Positions 8,956 to 17,869 of a stretch of 64,000 bases of DNA are shown here, one piece after another. This stretch comes from Verrucomicrobia bacterium UBA1200 (lineage in GTDB: Bacteria > Verrucomicrobiota > Kiritimatiellia > RFP12 > UBA1067): contig DBXY01000037.1 in NCBI GenBank assembly GCA_002309765.1, positions 43,072 through 107,071 of the forward strand, in the 5' to 3' direction. The notes under the pieces are model-generated. The model saw nothing but the letters and a program-made list of their open reading frames with translations, ran no database searches and was not told where the DNA came from. The first letter of the stretch is position 1, and each line of letters opens with the position of its first letter. A program made the position numbers and the translations under genes.

Positions 8956-10251
8956 TTAGGGATCTTCGCGCCACTTGACATAACGCACTTCATCCTGCTG
9001 GACAATCGCCACGGCAAGGATGGTGTGCGTTATCCCGGCGGATTCCCCGGTGATTTTTATTTCAAAATATTTTTGCGGCTCGTAGGAAAAGTAACCCTCG
9101 CATTCGGTTTCCAAACCGCCGGGTATCCGCGTGTTGAGATCGTTCCAATCTTTGAACAGCGGGCTTTCATACGAATCGCCGGAAACCGCCGACATCATGT
9201 TCGCGCCGGTGGTGCGCTCCTCGATAATGGCGCCGGCGATTTCCTCGTCGCCGTCGATGCCCGGTACGGTCATCAGGACTTCCTTAGACGCAGAGTTTAC
9301 GTTAACCTTGAGGTTGTCGCCGTACAAATCAAAAAACGACTTCAGCCCGTATTTGATTATAACCTCGTTGGGGTCGATATCGCGGTTAGGATTGTTTCTC
9401 GCGGAATCGCTCCGGCCGTAAGAGCCGGAAGACCGCGAAGAGGTGGTAGCGGTCTGGCTTGACGAGGACCGCCCGGAACCGCGACGGACATTGCGCCGTT
9501 TGGAATAGGAACGGGTGGCGGAGGTGTTTTTTTTCTTTTTTTCGTCATCGTTGATGAGTTTTCCGCCGCTGAAAATCGCAGGGTAGTCGCGGATGCAACG
9601 AATCATTTTCAGTTCGTCAATTGACGATATCTCGCCGTTACGGGGCTTGATCGGCATATCCAGTTCCTGATAATACTCCTGTTCGGCCCCGTTGCTGCCG
9701 GTAACCGTGGAATCTTCGTCCCGCCAGTCGTACCAGCTGTCAACAATCTCCTCCTGATATTCCATCGGCACCCCGATCACATTCAGCACGTTTTCCCATA
9801 TCTGGTCGGAACCGTCGCTGGAGGTGAGCATATTGATCGGCCACTTGTTGGCCTCGGCGGAGGTGATCTCCACCGTCACGGTGCCGTTTTCCGGATGATC
9901 CTGTTCGATTGCGTATTTCGAAACCGTTGTGGAGCCGCGCTGAAGGTTAAGCTTGTATTCCAGCCACTGGTCGCTCTCCTCTTCGGTTTCGGACGATGAA
10001 CTCGCGTTTTTATAATTCAGCAACAGCATCTCCGCAATCGCTATCCCCGATTGGGTCATGTAGTCAACCCGGCGGCGTTCGCGGACATAAAGGTTCAACT
10101 TCCCTTCCAGCATCGCATCCAACGCGAACGACATCACCAGCAAACTCAACAGCGCGATCGTCCAAAGGGAGATGATCAGCGCCGAGCCGGTTTTTTTGGC
10201 CGTTGCCGAGCTAACGGCCAAACTGTATTGTTTTTTATCGCGTAAAACCAT
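8956..10251 (-). CDS. Type II secretion minor pseudopilin GspK-like
   Basis: This 431-residue protein begins with a short basic leader and then GSALIISLWTIALLSLLVMS, the hydrophobic pseudopilin helix of GspK. The following LNLYVRERRRVDYMTQSGIAIAEMLL and the later VNVNSASKEVLMTVPGI match the GspK core with its helix-hairpin-helix-like segment. GspK caps the tip of the type II secretion pseudopilus in the periplasm. Residues about 235-295 are an unusual Ser/Arg/Lys-rich low-complexity insertion. No other secretion genes are adjacent. It faces the preceding glycosidase gene end to end, with 8 bases between stops. Confidence 0.75.
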   Translation of the reverse strand: MVLRDKKQYSLAVSSATAKKTGSALIISLWTIALLSLLVMSFALDAMLEGKLNLYVRERRRVDYMTQSGIAIAEMLLLNYKNASSSSETEEESDQWLEYKLNLQRGSTTVSKYAIEQDHPENGTVTVEITSAEANKWPINMLTSSDGSDQIWENVLNVIGVPMEYQEEIVDSWYDWRDEDSTVTGSNGAEQEYYQELDMPIKPRNGEISSIDELKMIRCIRDYPAIFSGGKLINDDEKKKKNTSATRSYSKRRNVRRGSGRSSSSQTATTSSRSSGSYGRSDSARNNPNRDIDPNEVIIKYGLKSFFDLYGDNLKVNVNSASKEVLMTVPGIDGDEEIAGAIIEERTTGANMMSAVSGDSYESPLFKDWNDLNTRIPGGLETECEGYFSYEPQKYFEIKITGESAGITHTILAVAIVQQDEVRYVKWREDP

Positions 10252-10385
10252 GGATTGCCTCTATAACTGGACTAATATTACTAAATTATACGCCGGAAAT
10301 CAAGGCTGGGATGATATCGGACACAATTTCGACGCCAAACCGGGAAAACCCTATTATTTCTCATTTTGCCAGCAGAGCAACAATT

Positions 10386-12125
10386 CTAGCGGTTGGTTGG
10401 TTTGCCTCGCCACACGGGAAGGAATAGCAGGTCGGCGGCAATGCCTTTCTCCGGATCGTTCTCGTAACGGAAAAGCCGCCAAAGAAGCGATACCTTATGG
10501 TACCCGTTTGTTTTGGAGTCATAGGTAAATCCGGGGAATACGTCGAGCGCGATGTTGCCGTTTTCCCGTTCCAAGTCCCAGAGTTTCCAGAGGACGTTGT
10601 GGCAGACGTATTCCGATCCTTTGATCCGGTCGATCTTCCTTTCGCTTTCGTACACGACCGCCATAAACCAGGTTTGGCTCTCGATTGTGTCCATCACTTT
10701 CGCGCGGGTTTCGGTGTCGAAGGAGACTCTCCGTTCGCTTTCGTGTCTGAAAAACAGTTTGTTGCCGCGCTGGTGTTCCAGAAGCATATCGTAGCGGTTG
10801 GTGGAAGATCCCCAACCGATGTCACCTCTAAAATACCGGTCGTTATCGACTAAAAGCAGGTAGGTCTGCTTGTTATCCAAATAGAAAGACTGGGCATCGA
10901 TTGCCCTCCCAAACAGTCTCTCTTTGAGATTGGCATCTTTCGTAATGGTGATGGCTTCCGGTAGTCGTTCCGAGTCAATCCACGCCGACTTTTCGGCGAA
11001 ATCGGCATCAGATTTTTTGTTGAAGAGCGGGAAGAGCCAGCCGCCCTCTGTTTCCCCGGCGCGATACCCGGCCAACCCCGCCGCGAAGTAGCGGTTCGTC
11101 TGGGTTGTGGTTTCGCGGTGGCCGTAGAGAAGCGAGCCGAATGAATCTTCATCACGGTAGTAGAGGGGAAAGAGCCAATCGGCATGCTTGGTTTTCCCGA
11201 AAAGCGGGGTAATGAACCGGTTGTCATCGCGGTAATAGAACGGCAGCAACCACTCGGCGTTGTCCTCCTTCGATTGGCCGTAAACCAAGGTCACCAGCGT
11301 CCGCTTGGGATCGTTGTAGTAGAACGGGAATACCCACGACGTCTCGTAGATCCCGTTCGTGTTCGCATCGTATCCGGCGAGCCCGCAGAGGATGCGGTTC
11401 CGTAGGTGCCGGTGGCTGCTGTAACGCGAATACGGTATCGAATAGAAGTCGCCGCAATCCCAAAGATAAAACGGCAGGAACCGGTGGTGGCGGAATTCGC
11501 CTTCCCTGCGCTCGTAGCCCGCGAGTCCGCAGAGCGTCCAGAAATCGCTGTATCCCGAAGGATTGTGGTGTTCCGACTTTGGAGACATGTCGTAATAGTA
11601 AAGCGGGAAAAGCGTGTGCCAGAAACCGCCATCCGCGAACCACTCCGACCAAAAGAGCGGGAAGATGCAGAAACCGCCGCCCCCGCCGCCTCTCGCCCAA
11701 AAGAAGGGAAATACCCCGGCGAATTCGTCATTCCACCAGACCGCCGGAAAGAGGGCATAGTACGGGTCTTTCTCTTTCAGGTCACCCCAGAAGAAGGGGA
11801 AGAACCGGTAATCGTCATTGAGGGTATCGAACTGCGCGATCGGCCAGAGGATGTTGAACTCGTCGTAGTCGCCTTTACGGTTCTGCATATATTGCGAATA
11901 GAGCGGACGCAGGGCGAAATGGTCCTTGCCCCATGAGACGAACGGCCAGGCGAACGATCCGACCGGTTCGCGCCAGTAGGCGAGTGGCCAGAGGTTCACA
12001 CGGTCCTCAACCTCGCCCGTGAAGATTTCCTCGCTTCCGCTGTAGAGCGGCGAGGACGAAAACTCCTTCATGGCACAACCGCCCAAAAGCAGCGCAGCAA
12101 CAACTACTGCGATCATCTTTTTCAT
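10386..12125 (-). CDS. Lipoprotein with aromatic-proline repeats
   Basis: A 579-residue lipoprotein of unknown function; the signal peptide ends LLLGGC (C17). From about residue 45 to 370 it is built of short degenerate repeats with a core of [FLW]P[FL][FYW][FYW], for example LWPLAYW, FFPFFW, IFPLFW, LFPLYY, VFPFYY, LLPFYY. These alternate with GLAGY units, which occur three times. The spacing of 15-40 residues suggests a beta-rich repeat fold, possibly a barrel or propeller at the outer membrane. The C-terminal third is less repetitive. ATG 12125 is preferred over 12152 because it gives a proper lipoprotein signal. I do not recognise a named family. Confidence 0.7.
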   Translation of the reverse strand: MKKMIAVVVAALLLGGCAMKEFSSSPLYSGSEEIFTGEVEDRVNLWPLAYWREPVGSFAWPFVSWGKDHFALRPLYSQYMQNRKGDYDEFNILWPIAQFDTLNDDYRFFPFFWGDLKEKDPYYALFPAVWWNDEFAGVFPFFWARGGGGGGFCIFPLFWSEWFADGGFWHTLFPLYYYDMSPKSEHHNPSGYSDFWTLCGLAGYERREGEFRHHRFLPFYLWDCGDFYSIPYSRYSSHRHLRNRILCGLAGYDANTNGIYETSWVFPFYYNDPKRTLVTLVYGQSKEDNAEWLLPFYYRDDNRFITPLFGKTKHADWLFPLYYRDEDSFGSLLYGHRETTTQTNRYFAAGLAGYRAGETEGGWLFPLFNKKSDADFAEKSAWIDSERLPEAITITKDANLKERLFGRAIDAQSFYLDNKQTYLLLVDNDRYFRGDIGWGSSTNRYDMLLEHQRGNKLFFRHESERRVSFDTETRAKVMDTIESQTWFMAVVYESERKIDRIKGSEYVCHNVLWKLWDLERENGNIALDVFPGFTYDSKTNGYHKVSLLWRLFRYENDPEKGIAADLLFLPVWRGKPTNR

Positions 12126-12185
12126 AGCTTTATCCCACACAAAAAAAAGCAACCCAGCGCCGATAAAACCATCTTCTAAGATGTC

Positions 12186-13295
12186 TTATGGCCGCTCAAG
12201 TTGCAGAACCGCGAGCGCGACATCGGCTACTTCTCCAAGCCCGCTCTTCGTTATTCCACCTTCGCAAGGGACAACCTTGCTTACCCAACGCCAATTCCCG
12301 TCTTGGTCTTTTAAGGTACCAGTGACCACAATGCTTTTCTTAACCGCCGCCTGCCGTTCCGCATTGCCAGACAACCAGTCGCTGTCCCATTTCCCGTAAC
12401 GGGAAAGCCGTAATTTCACGCTTTCAAGCCGTTCGTCCAAGTTTGCGGCAGACAATCCGGCGGCTTTAGCGTCCTGAAGCGCCTTGACTGTCCACCGCAA
12501 CTGCCCAACCGTCTCATCGTTAAGCTCGGCTTCGAGATACGAAGCGTCACCGTTGGCTGCCCGTTCCGCACATTTCACGGCAATTTCCCGCAGATTCGGA
12601 TTTTTGGTGCAACCATAAGCGGAAATCAATGCGTCCGCCACAATGGGAAATGTGCGGCAATCCTTCTTCTCGCCATAAAACCACACGGCACCGCCAGTAT
12701 AGGCGCATGACAAAAGATATCCAATCCCCTTTTCGCACATCATCGAAAACTCCGGATTTACCGAATTGCGCGGTTGATTGCCGCTGTGGAGACACGCGAT
12801 AACCGTCAACGCCGTGTCCACCAACTCGCTCTTGCCACCACAAAACAGAAACTGTCCCGACTCATCTTGTCTTGTTTTCAGCCACCGAAGCAGTTCGGAA
12901 ACCATCGAGCTTCTTGGAACCGCATCAACGGGCGGCACATTCCCGTCCGGCGGTTCATACGGATCCGTGAGCCGCCGGTAGCGCGCAACTTGCCAAGGCA
13001 TCGCCACAATGTCCGTGCAAAGCGAAACCGGGATATCGACAATAAAGAAAGGCGCAAAGATGGCGAAGCCTATCGGCCCGCCGCCGGCATTTGCCACCAC
13101 GCCCAACATATCGAAATCCGAACAAGTGGCGTTAAAGCACGATCTCTGGAATGACTCGCGATAATAACGCCCTACGGGCACAGACGGGCTTTCTTCAGGC
13201 TCCATGGAAACACGTTTGTAATAGGCAATCGAAGCGCAGCCGCTTAACAACGACAGCACCGCCACGCGACAGAACTGTTTCACTAAGTTTTTCAT
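12186..13295 (-). CDS. YceK/YidQ-like lipoprotein with helical repeat domain
   Basis: A 369-residue lipoprotein; the lipobox is LLSGC (C20). The first 110 mature residues resemble YceK/YidQ lipoproteins, with GFAIFAPFFIVDIPVSLCTDIVAMPW. The remainder is alpha-helical, with LKTRQDESGQF, SELVDTALTVIACLHSG and IVADALISAYG; these spaced units resemble alpha/alpha-toroid (terpene-cyclase-like) repeats. Function unknown. ATG 13295 is chosen because the signal peptide starts there. A TTGTAA-17-TATATT promoter lies just upstream. Confidence 0.65.
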   Translation of the reverse strand: MKNLVKQFCRVAVLSLLSGCASIAYYKRVSMEPEESPSVPVGRYYRESFQRSCFNATCSDFDMLGVVANAGGGPIGFAIFAPFFIVDIPVSLCTDIVAMPWQVARYRRLTDPYEPPDGNVPPVDAVPRSSMVSELLRWLKTRQDESGQFLFCGGKSELVDTALTVIACLHSGNQPRNSVNPEFSMMCEKGIGYLLSCAYTGGAVWFYGEKKDCRTFPIVADALISAYGCTKNPNLREIAVKCAERAANGDASYLEAELNDETVGQLRWTVKALQDAKAAGLSAANLDERLESVKLRLSRYGKWDSDWLSGNAERQAAVKKSIVVTGTLKDQDGNWRWVSKVVPCEGGITKSGLGEVADVALAVLQLERP

Positions 13296-13327
13296 CTCCA
13301 CGAAAACCTCATCCAAATAACAAGGAT

Positions 13328-13356
13328 AATATACACCATCCAACGGCAGATTACAA
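13328..13356 (-). promoter_or_regulatory. Promoter for the YceK-like lipoprotein
   Basis: On the minus strand, TTGTAA (13351-13356) and TATATT (13328-13333) are separated by 17 bases, placing the transcription start about 25 bases before ATG 13295. Confidence 0.5.
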
Positions 13357-13398
13357 CGTTATACTGTACCGCTTTTGCCCCGCGCAGTTTGTCATAAT

Positions 13399-13462
13399 AA
13401 TGGACACTCTTCTGAAAGCGGCGGTAGAATTTTGTTAACCCGTTCGTCAAAGAGTGTCCATT
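13399..13462. repeat. 13-bp inverted repeats, MITE-like
   Basis: AATGGACACTCTT at 13399-13411 is exactly complementary to AAGAGTGTCCATT at 13450-13462, with 38 bases between. The ends (TGGACACT) look like those of small insertion elements, but no target-site duplication is obvious. The rest of 13296-13629 shows no gene; a weak AACCCG/CGGGTT hairpin followed by TTT lies near 13518-13548. Confidence 0.5.
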
Positions 13463-13629
13463 CTATTTGACTAACTGGGAGATTTGAAGATTTTTATCGC
13501 GGGTAGTCCCGTAACCCGTCAGCGAAGTGGCAAAGTCGGGTTTTAACATTTCTTCCTATTATGCGACAAGCCTGAAACGCATTTTAGAAGCCTCTCAGCG
13601 TAAAGAAATTAATTGGGACTCCGCATTTC

Positions 13630-14156
13630 CTAATAAAGAACTGTCACAGGGTCCAGAGGTCGTCCAAAGACAAATTTGATTTCAACGTCATCCCCACGGC
13701 GATTGGACTTCACTATTCGCACTCTGAAGACCACCGTTGAAGTGTTCCCGTTCAATGCGACCCCTTTTTGGGGTATGGTAAGTGTCCAGTTACATAATCG
13801 TCTGAAATCCCGCCTCAGACCTCCGCATCCGCACATAAGAGGATATTCAATTATCATAAAGTCCACCATCTCTGAAAAACCCAAGTCATGCCACACTCTA
13901 CATCATGCCGCTCTGGATTGTGAAAAGGCATTCTCTCCTTGCGCCATTCATATATGCTGCAAAAGACCTTTGACGCGACAAACTCGTATTCGCCCGAAAA
14001 ATGCAGTTCCCACTCGCGATCGTTTAGCCGATTCACATTGAGAGAAATACCGTCCTTTGTGCATTGGCCATTGAAAAAAGGCTCTGGCACCCTGAGGTTG
14101 ACACATCCGCAAAACACCAATATGAATTGAAATAACATCATTCTATGATAGGCCAT
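13630..14156 (-). pseudogene. Small lipoprotein gene, probably frameshifted
   Basis: The first part (14156-13854, 100 residues) has a lipoprotein signal ending LVFCGC and then an AT-rich secreted-type sequence. It stops soon after RHDVECGMTW. A second frame continues over 13896-13630 and ends NWTLTIPQKGVALNGNTS... VEIKFVFGRPLDPVTVLY, a beta-sandwich-like tail. The tail resembles the end of the neighbouring gene at 14244 (VELEYLKPWGTPPILYEF). The simplest reading is one gene broken by a frameshift between about 13860 and 13896. It could instead be two overlapping small genes. No known family. Confidence 0.45.
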
Positions 14157-14243
14157 TTTTCACTCCACTCCTTTTCTATCACCCGATCTCCTTTATTGCC
14201 AGTTCCTTATCTTCGCCATTTGCAACAACTTATGTCATAAAGG

Positions 14244-14699
14244 TCAGTCGCCACAATGGAACAAATCATCGGCACAGAATTCGTATAATATCGGAGGTGT
14301 GCCCCATGGCTTTAGGTATTCTAACTCTACCTTAAATCGCGCACCGTCCGGCGGACGGTGCGCTCCGTCTATCTCAATGTCAACGAGTACGCAATCGGAA
14401 TCGCCTCCTTCCCGTTGCGCGACACGAATAATGCCGCAATCGACACTTTCCTCGCTGACGACACTAACCTTCGGTCTCTTTTTAAGGCGCAACGGCACGC
14501 CCATGGCGTTATTGTTCATCCTTAATGTAAGTGTACGTACAAATCGGACACCGTTGCTTACGGCAATCATACTGTCGTTGACATTGACAATGGAGTATAG
14601 GGGAAATATCGAACCGCCTTCGACAGGGGGAAGCGCAACCGGGCCGTTCTCTGCCCATTTAGGCTTCCAGTTGTTACCGTCTGTCACGGCGGCATACAC
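14244..14699 (-). CDS. Hypothetical small protein in AT-rich array
   Basis: A 151-residue protein starting at GTG 14699, 8 bases after the stop of the 125-residue gene. It lacks a signal peptide, although all its neighbours have one. The sequence is beta-rich (FPLYSIVNVNDSMIAVSNGV, DCVLVDIEIDGAHRPPDGA). The end resembles that of the broken gene at 13630-14156. It may be the C-terminal part of a once longer secreted protein. No family recognised. Confidence 0.45.
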   Translation of the reverse strand: MYAAVTDGNNWKPKWAENGPVALPPVEGGSIFPLYSIVNVNDSMIAVSNGVRFVRTLTLRMNNNAMGVPLRLKKRPKVSVVSEESVDCGIIRVAQREGGDSDCVLVDIEIDGAHRPPDGARFKVELEYLKPWGTPPILYEFCADDLFHCGD

Positions 14700-14707
14700 T
14701 AGGCGAT

Positions 14708-15085
14708 TCAGTAGTCAAAAACGAACTCCACATTTTCGAATTTAAGAAATCCGTCATACTCGTAAGATGCATTAATCTTGATTCCTGGGCAATCTTTCTC
14801 ATTATTGCTTGCCGAATAGTTTCCTGTCCAATAGCTGTCCGTCTCATACCAAACTTTCATTTCTTGCCATTTGGTCAAGTCCAGCACTTTCTCGAAGACC
14901 TCTTCACAAGTCATACCGGGTCGAGTCTGGAACATAACCTCGTCCCAAACGCTCTTGCGGGAATCGCACCCGATGAACGAGTGGAAAAACAAGACCACAA
15001 TCGACAGGACGGCGAGTGCCGACAATGAAAACAGCACAATAAACAACAACTTAACCACATTGAAGATGGACTTGAATAATGTCAT
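14708..15085 (-). CDS. Small membrane-anchored hypothetical protein
   Basis: A 125-residue protein with a strong N-terminal hydrophobic segment (about residues 10-38, LLFIVLFSLSALAVLSIVVLFF) that could be an anchor or signal. The outside part contains SVWDEVMFQTRPGMTCEEVFEKVLDL, recalling a SmpA/OmlA-like 'RPGMTxEEV' helix, and several aromatic residues. The gene is AT-rich and in line with the other small secreted genes of this array. No function can be assigned. Confidence 0.5.
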   Translation of the reverse strand: MTLFKSIFNVVKLLFIVLFSLSALAVLSIVVLFFHSFIGCDSRKSVWDEVMFQTRPGMTCEEVFEKVLDLTKWQEMKVWYETDSYWTGNYSASNNEKDCPGIKINASYEYDGFLKFENVEFVFDY

Positions 15086-15189
15086 TTATCTCAGCCTTTT
15101 CCTTTGCCAAGTTTTCCGTTACAGTTCTTTTTCGCCTTCTTCTGATCCAGCTTGCTCCGCGTTTTTTGTGTGATTATTCCAAAGGTATG

Positions 15190-15870
15190 CTATTTGTTCC
15201 ATTTTGGGGTTTCCCCCGGAGCATTCCTATTGACAGAATCCCATTTATAATAATCCCATTCCCCGTCGTAGGGGGAGTCAGGCGAATAATTCCCGTCAAC
15301 CGCTATGTAAACTTGTCCCGTCGAGTTGGTTTTTACGCTCCAATTCATTCTTTCTGTGTCTAAATTAAACTTATTACTTGCGAGGCGAATATAGATGCTA
15401 AAAAATATAATATCATCGGGACGGCACGGAATTTCTAGGGTGGGAATACGCAATTTCAGCACCTTGAAACCGTGCGGCGGGATTTCCATATCCGGCGGGT
15501 TGTCCTTTGGCTTCGATAATAGTTTTGGGATGAGTTTGCCCGACTCGTCCCGTATAATCCCATCTCCGCAGGCACGGACGAGATAATTTCCTTTTAGATA
15601 TGCACTAGTATCTGAAATATCTTGACTGTGGGGGTTCTTACTCCAGCTACAGAATACAAAGCCGCCCAGTTCTTTATAGAAAACAGGCAACACGGTGTCA
15701 CTTAAATTCTCTATTTTTACATGGCAGGACGCGATTATATTTTTCGTTTCATCCTTCACACTTTCCAACGAGAATCCGAGAATACTGCCAGAATACATTT
15801 TTGTGGGGTCTGTACTCTCACAGGAAACAATGACCGCGGCAAGCAACATTACGACAACGCATCTTTTCAT
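15190..15870 (-). CDS. Ig-like lipoprotein, partner of mosaic protein copy A
   Basis: A 226-residue lipoprotein; the signal ends VIVSC (C17). The start overlaps the stop of the mosaic protein upstream by ATGA, so the two are translationally coupled. The mature part looks like an Ig-type beta-sandwich: CHVKIENLSDTVLPVFY, then GGFVFCSW, then PPHGFKVLKLRIPTLEI. The same order appears in the gene at 39062-39781, which overlaps mosaic copy B in the same way. This parallel suggests a conserved partner role (inhibitor, chaperone or immunity protein). That role is inference. Confidence 0.6.
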   Translation of the reverse strand: MKRCVVVMLLAAVIVSCESTDPTKMYSGSILGFSLESVKDETKNIIASCHVKIENLSDTVLPVFYKELGGFVFCSWSKNPHSQDISDTSAYLKGNYLVRACGDGIIRDESGKLIPKLLSKPKDNPPDMEIPPHGFKVLKLRIPTLEIPCRPDDIIFFSIYIRLASNKFNLDTERMNWSVKTNSTGQVYIAVDGNYSPDSPYDGEWDYYKWDSVNRNAPGETPKWNK

Positions 15871-17744
15871 TCGAAATAATCCTCCCCATTATGCGTGATT
15901 TTTACAGGACGACCATGTATAACCTCCAATGACAACACATCGTTCTCATACCTGCAACCACTTGGGCAAATATTTTCGCCGACTTTCTCGGTTTTTACCG
16001 GAGCAGATTCGATATCGATACGTTCTGGTATTAATTCGCCAGTCCATTTGCCGTAATGCTTTTCATCAGGAATCCCGTCACCGTCGGTGTCCGGGTCGGC
16101 CGGGTCGGAACCCGCGAGCCGTTCCGAGGCCAGCGGCGCGCCGTCGCAGTCGGCGTCGGAGTTGATTGTGCCCGCCGCGCCGCGCAGGGCCAGCACGGTC
16201 ACCGTGTATACAGCGCCCTCCCCCCACATTTCGGCGGCGGCCAGGGCCCGGCAGCCGTCGGCGGCCGTCCACTGCGGCATCGCGCCGAGATACGGCACGT
16301 CTTCCCCGTAAAGCCTCACGGAGCCGTCCCCCATGAACAGCCAAACGCCGGACCGGTCGGCGGCGAAGCCGCGGGTCCCGTCCGGCACTTCGAGGGCCGC
16401 GCCGGTGGCAATGTCCCACAACGCCACACCGTCGGGCGTGTGCGCGGCCCCGGTTCCGCCGCCGCAACCGATTACCGAGGCACCGGTTATACCGGGGACC
16501 GGCATAGCGGTCCCGTCCCACGGGTCCCACGCCATGACCGTGCCGTTCTGGCGCAGCCCGACCGCGTAGTAACCGGCGGCCACAGCAACCAGGCCGGTGG
16601 CGGACGGCGGCGCGGTGAACGGCCCCCAGCATTTCGCGGTCCCGGAGGAGGTGAGCGCGACGCAGAAGTCCTCGCCGCCCGCTATGGCGGTTGCGCCCGT
16701 GACACCGGACGGCGTGCCGTTGAAACCGTCGAGCGAGCCGCTCCAAGCCCGCACCCGGCCGGTGTCCAGCAGCGCCGCCCCGTAACCGCAGCCGGCGACA
16801 ACGTCGACCACCCCGGTCATTGACGGGAGCGTCCCCATCTCGTCGGCCTCCAACCCGCCGCCCCACTGGGTGACTCTGCCGTTGGAACCCAGCAGGTAAA
16901 CCGTGCTGCCGGCGCTTGCGGCGGCCTTGATAACCCCGACGGGCTTGGAAGGGGCGGAAATCCAGCCGAACCGCGGATTGCCGTCCGGCTCGCAGCAGGG
17001 GTCGAAACAGTCCGGGTCGTGCCCGAAGCCGGACACGCGCCCGGGACCTTCCAACCCCACGAAAACGGTGAAATACGGGAGCCTGACTATCTGGGGGAGA
17101 GATGCGCCTGACGGGAACTTGAACTGCCGGAAGCCGCCGGCCGTGTCGGCCAGCACCAGCGCGGACTCAAAGCCGTCCGGTGTCGCCAATCCGCCCGGCA
17201 CGGTGTCGTAGGGCAGGCTCCGCGGGTCGCCCAAAGGGTTCTGGGGAGAACGAAGCGGGGCGGGATGCTCGCCGGAGATAAAGCCCGACCAAACCACCCG
17301 CGACGGCGACAGCCTGCCGGCGCAGCGGGCGGCCAGCGACCGGAGGCGCGACGGGTCGGAGGTACCGTAGCGGGCGGCCAGAAGGTCGGCCTGCCCGATC
17401 CCCGCGTCGGCGATGGCGAAGGGGGGCGCGCCGTCGCCGCCGGACATCATGACCGCGCCGGTCCCCGGGTTCTGCCAGACCAGAAACCGGCGGGCGGCGG
17501 TGCCGTCCGGGAGCCTCACGGCGGGAATATCAAGGGCGGCCTGCGGCCAAGAGCCGTCGCCGACATCGGCGCGGACAACCCCGGCGGGCACGGTGAGCCT
17601 GGCGCCGTCGCGCACCATGGGCGCCGACACCTGCGCGGCGCGGAAGGATTCTATAAAGCCGTCAAGCGACTGCGCCGATGCAAATGCCGCCGGCGCAACT
17701 GTAAATAAAACCATACAAAAACAAAACTCAACCGCATTTTTCAT
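15867..17744 (-). CDS. Mosaic secreted protein copy A, RCC1-like and TSP3 repeats
   Basis: A 625-residue secreted protein. The signal peptide and following stretch (FASAQSLDGFIESFRAAQVS) are almost identical to copy B at 37.9 kb. Residues about 275-510 contain RCC1-like repeats (VVAGCGYGAALLDTGRVRAW, AIAGGEDFCVALTSSG, VAAGYYAVGLRQNGTV), expected to form a beta-propeller. Residues about 528-562 hold thrombospondin type 3 calcium repeats (DADCDG...DPDTDGDGIPDE). The last 60 or so residues, from nt about 16065 down, are abruptly AT-rich, a sign of a replaced tail. ATG 17744 aligns with copy B; an in-frame GTG at 17750 is also possible. The next gene overlaps by ATGA. Confidence 0.7.
   Translation of the reverse strand: MKNAVEFCFCMVLFTVAPAAFASAQSLDGFIESFRAAQVSAPMVRDGARLTVPAGVVRADVGDGSWPQAALDIPAVRLPDGTAARRFLVWQNPGTGAVMMSGGDGAPPFAIADAGIGQADLLAARYGTSDPSRLRSLAARCAGRLSPSRVVWSGFISGEHPAPLRSPQNPLGDPRSLPYDTVPGGLATPDGFESALVLADTAGGFRQFKFPSGASLPQIVRLPYFTVFVGLEGPGRVSGFGHDPDCFDPCCEPDGNPRFGWISAPSKPVGVIKAAASAGSTVYLLGSNGRVTQWGGGLEADEMGTLPSMTGVVDVVAGCGYGAALLDTGRVRAWSGSLDGFNGTPSGVTGATAIAGGEDFCVALTSSGTAKCWGPFTAPPSATGLVAVAAGYYAVGLRQNGTVMAWDPWDGTAMPVPGITGASVIGCGGGTGAAHTPDGVALWDIATGAALEVPDGTRGFAADRSGVWLFMGDGSVRLYGEDVPYLGAMPQWTAADGCRALAAAEMWGEGAVYTVTVLALRGAAGTINSDADCDGAPLASERLAGSDPADPDTDGDGIPDEKHYGKWTGELIPERIDIESAPVKTEKVGENICPSGCRYENDVLSLEVIHGRPVKITHNGEDYFE
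17607..17711 (-). repeat. 105-bp inverted copy shared with 37977-38081
   Basis: On the minus strand this block matches 37977-38081 with about three base differences. It encodes the end of the signal peptide and the first 35 or so mature residues. Looser similarity extends outward through the start codon to the promoter. Confidence 0.9.
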
Positions 17745-17780
17745 AGACACTTTTGTTTAATTGATTCATTTTGTTAAAAG

Positions 17781-17808
17781 GTTATACCAATTGTGCTGGG
17801 ATTGTCAA
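17781..17808 (-). promoter_or_regulatory. Promoter of mosaic copy A
   Basis: TTGACA (17803-17808), a 16-base spacer and TATAAC (17781-17786) on the minus strand. The sequence around it (GGCCTTGACA, CCCAGCACAATT) parallels the promoter of copy B (GGCCTTGACA, CCCGGCGCAATT). Confidence 0.7.
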
Positions 17809-17869
17809 GGCCAAAAAAATGAGATTTTACGGGCGCATCTACGTAATTCAGCATCGAAGTTCATGATGG

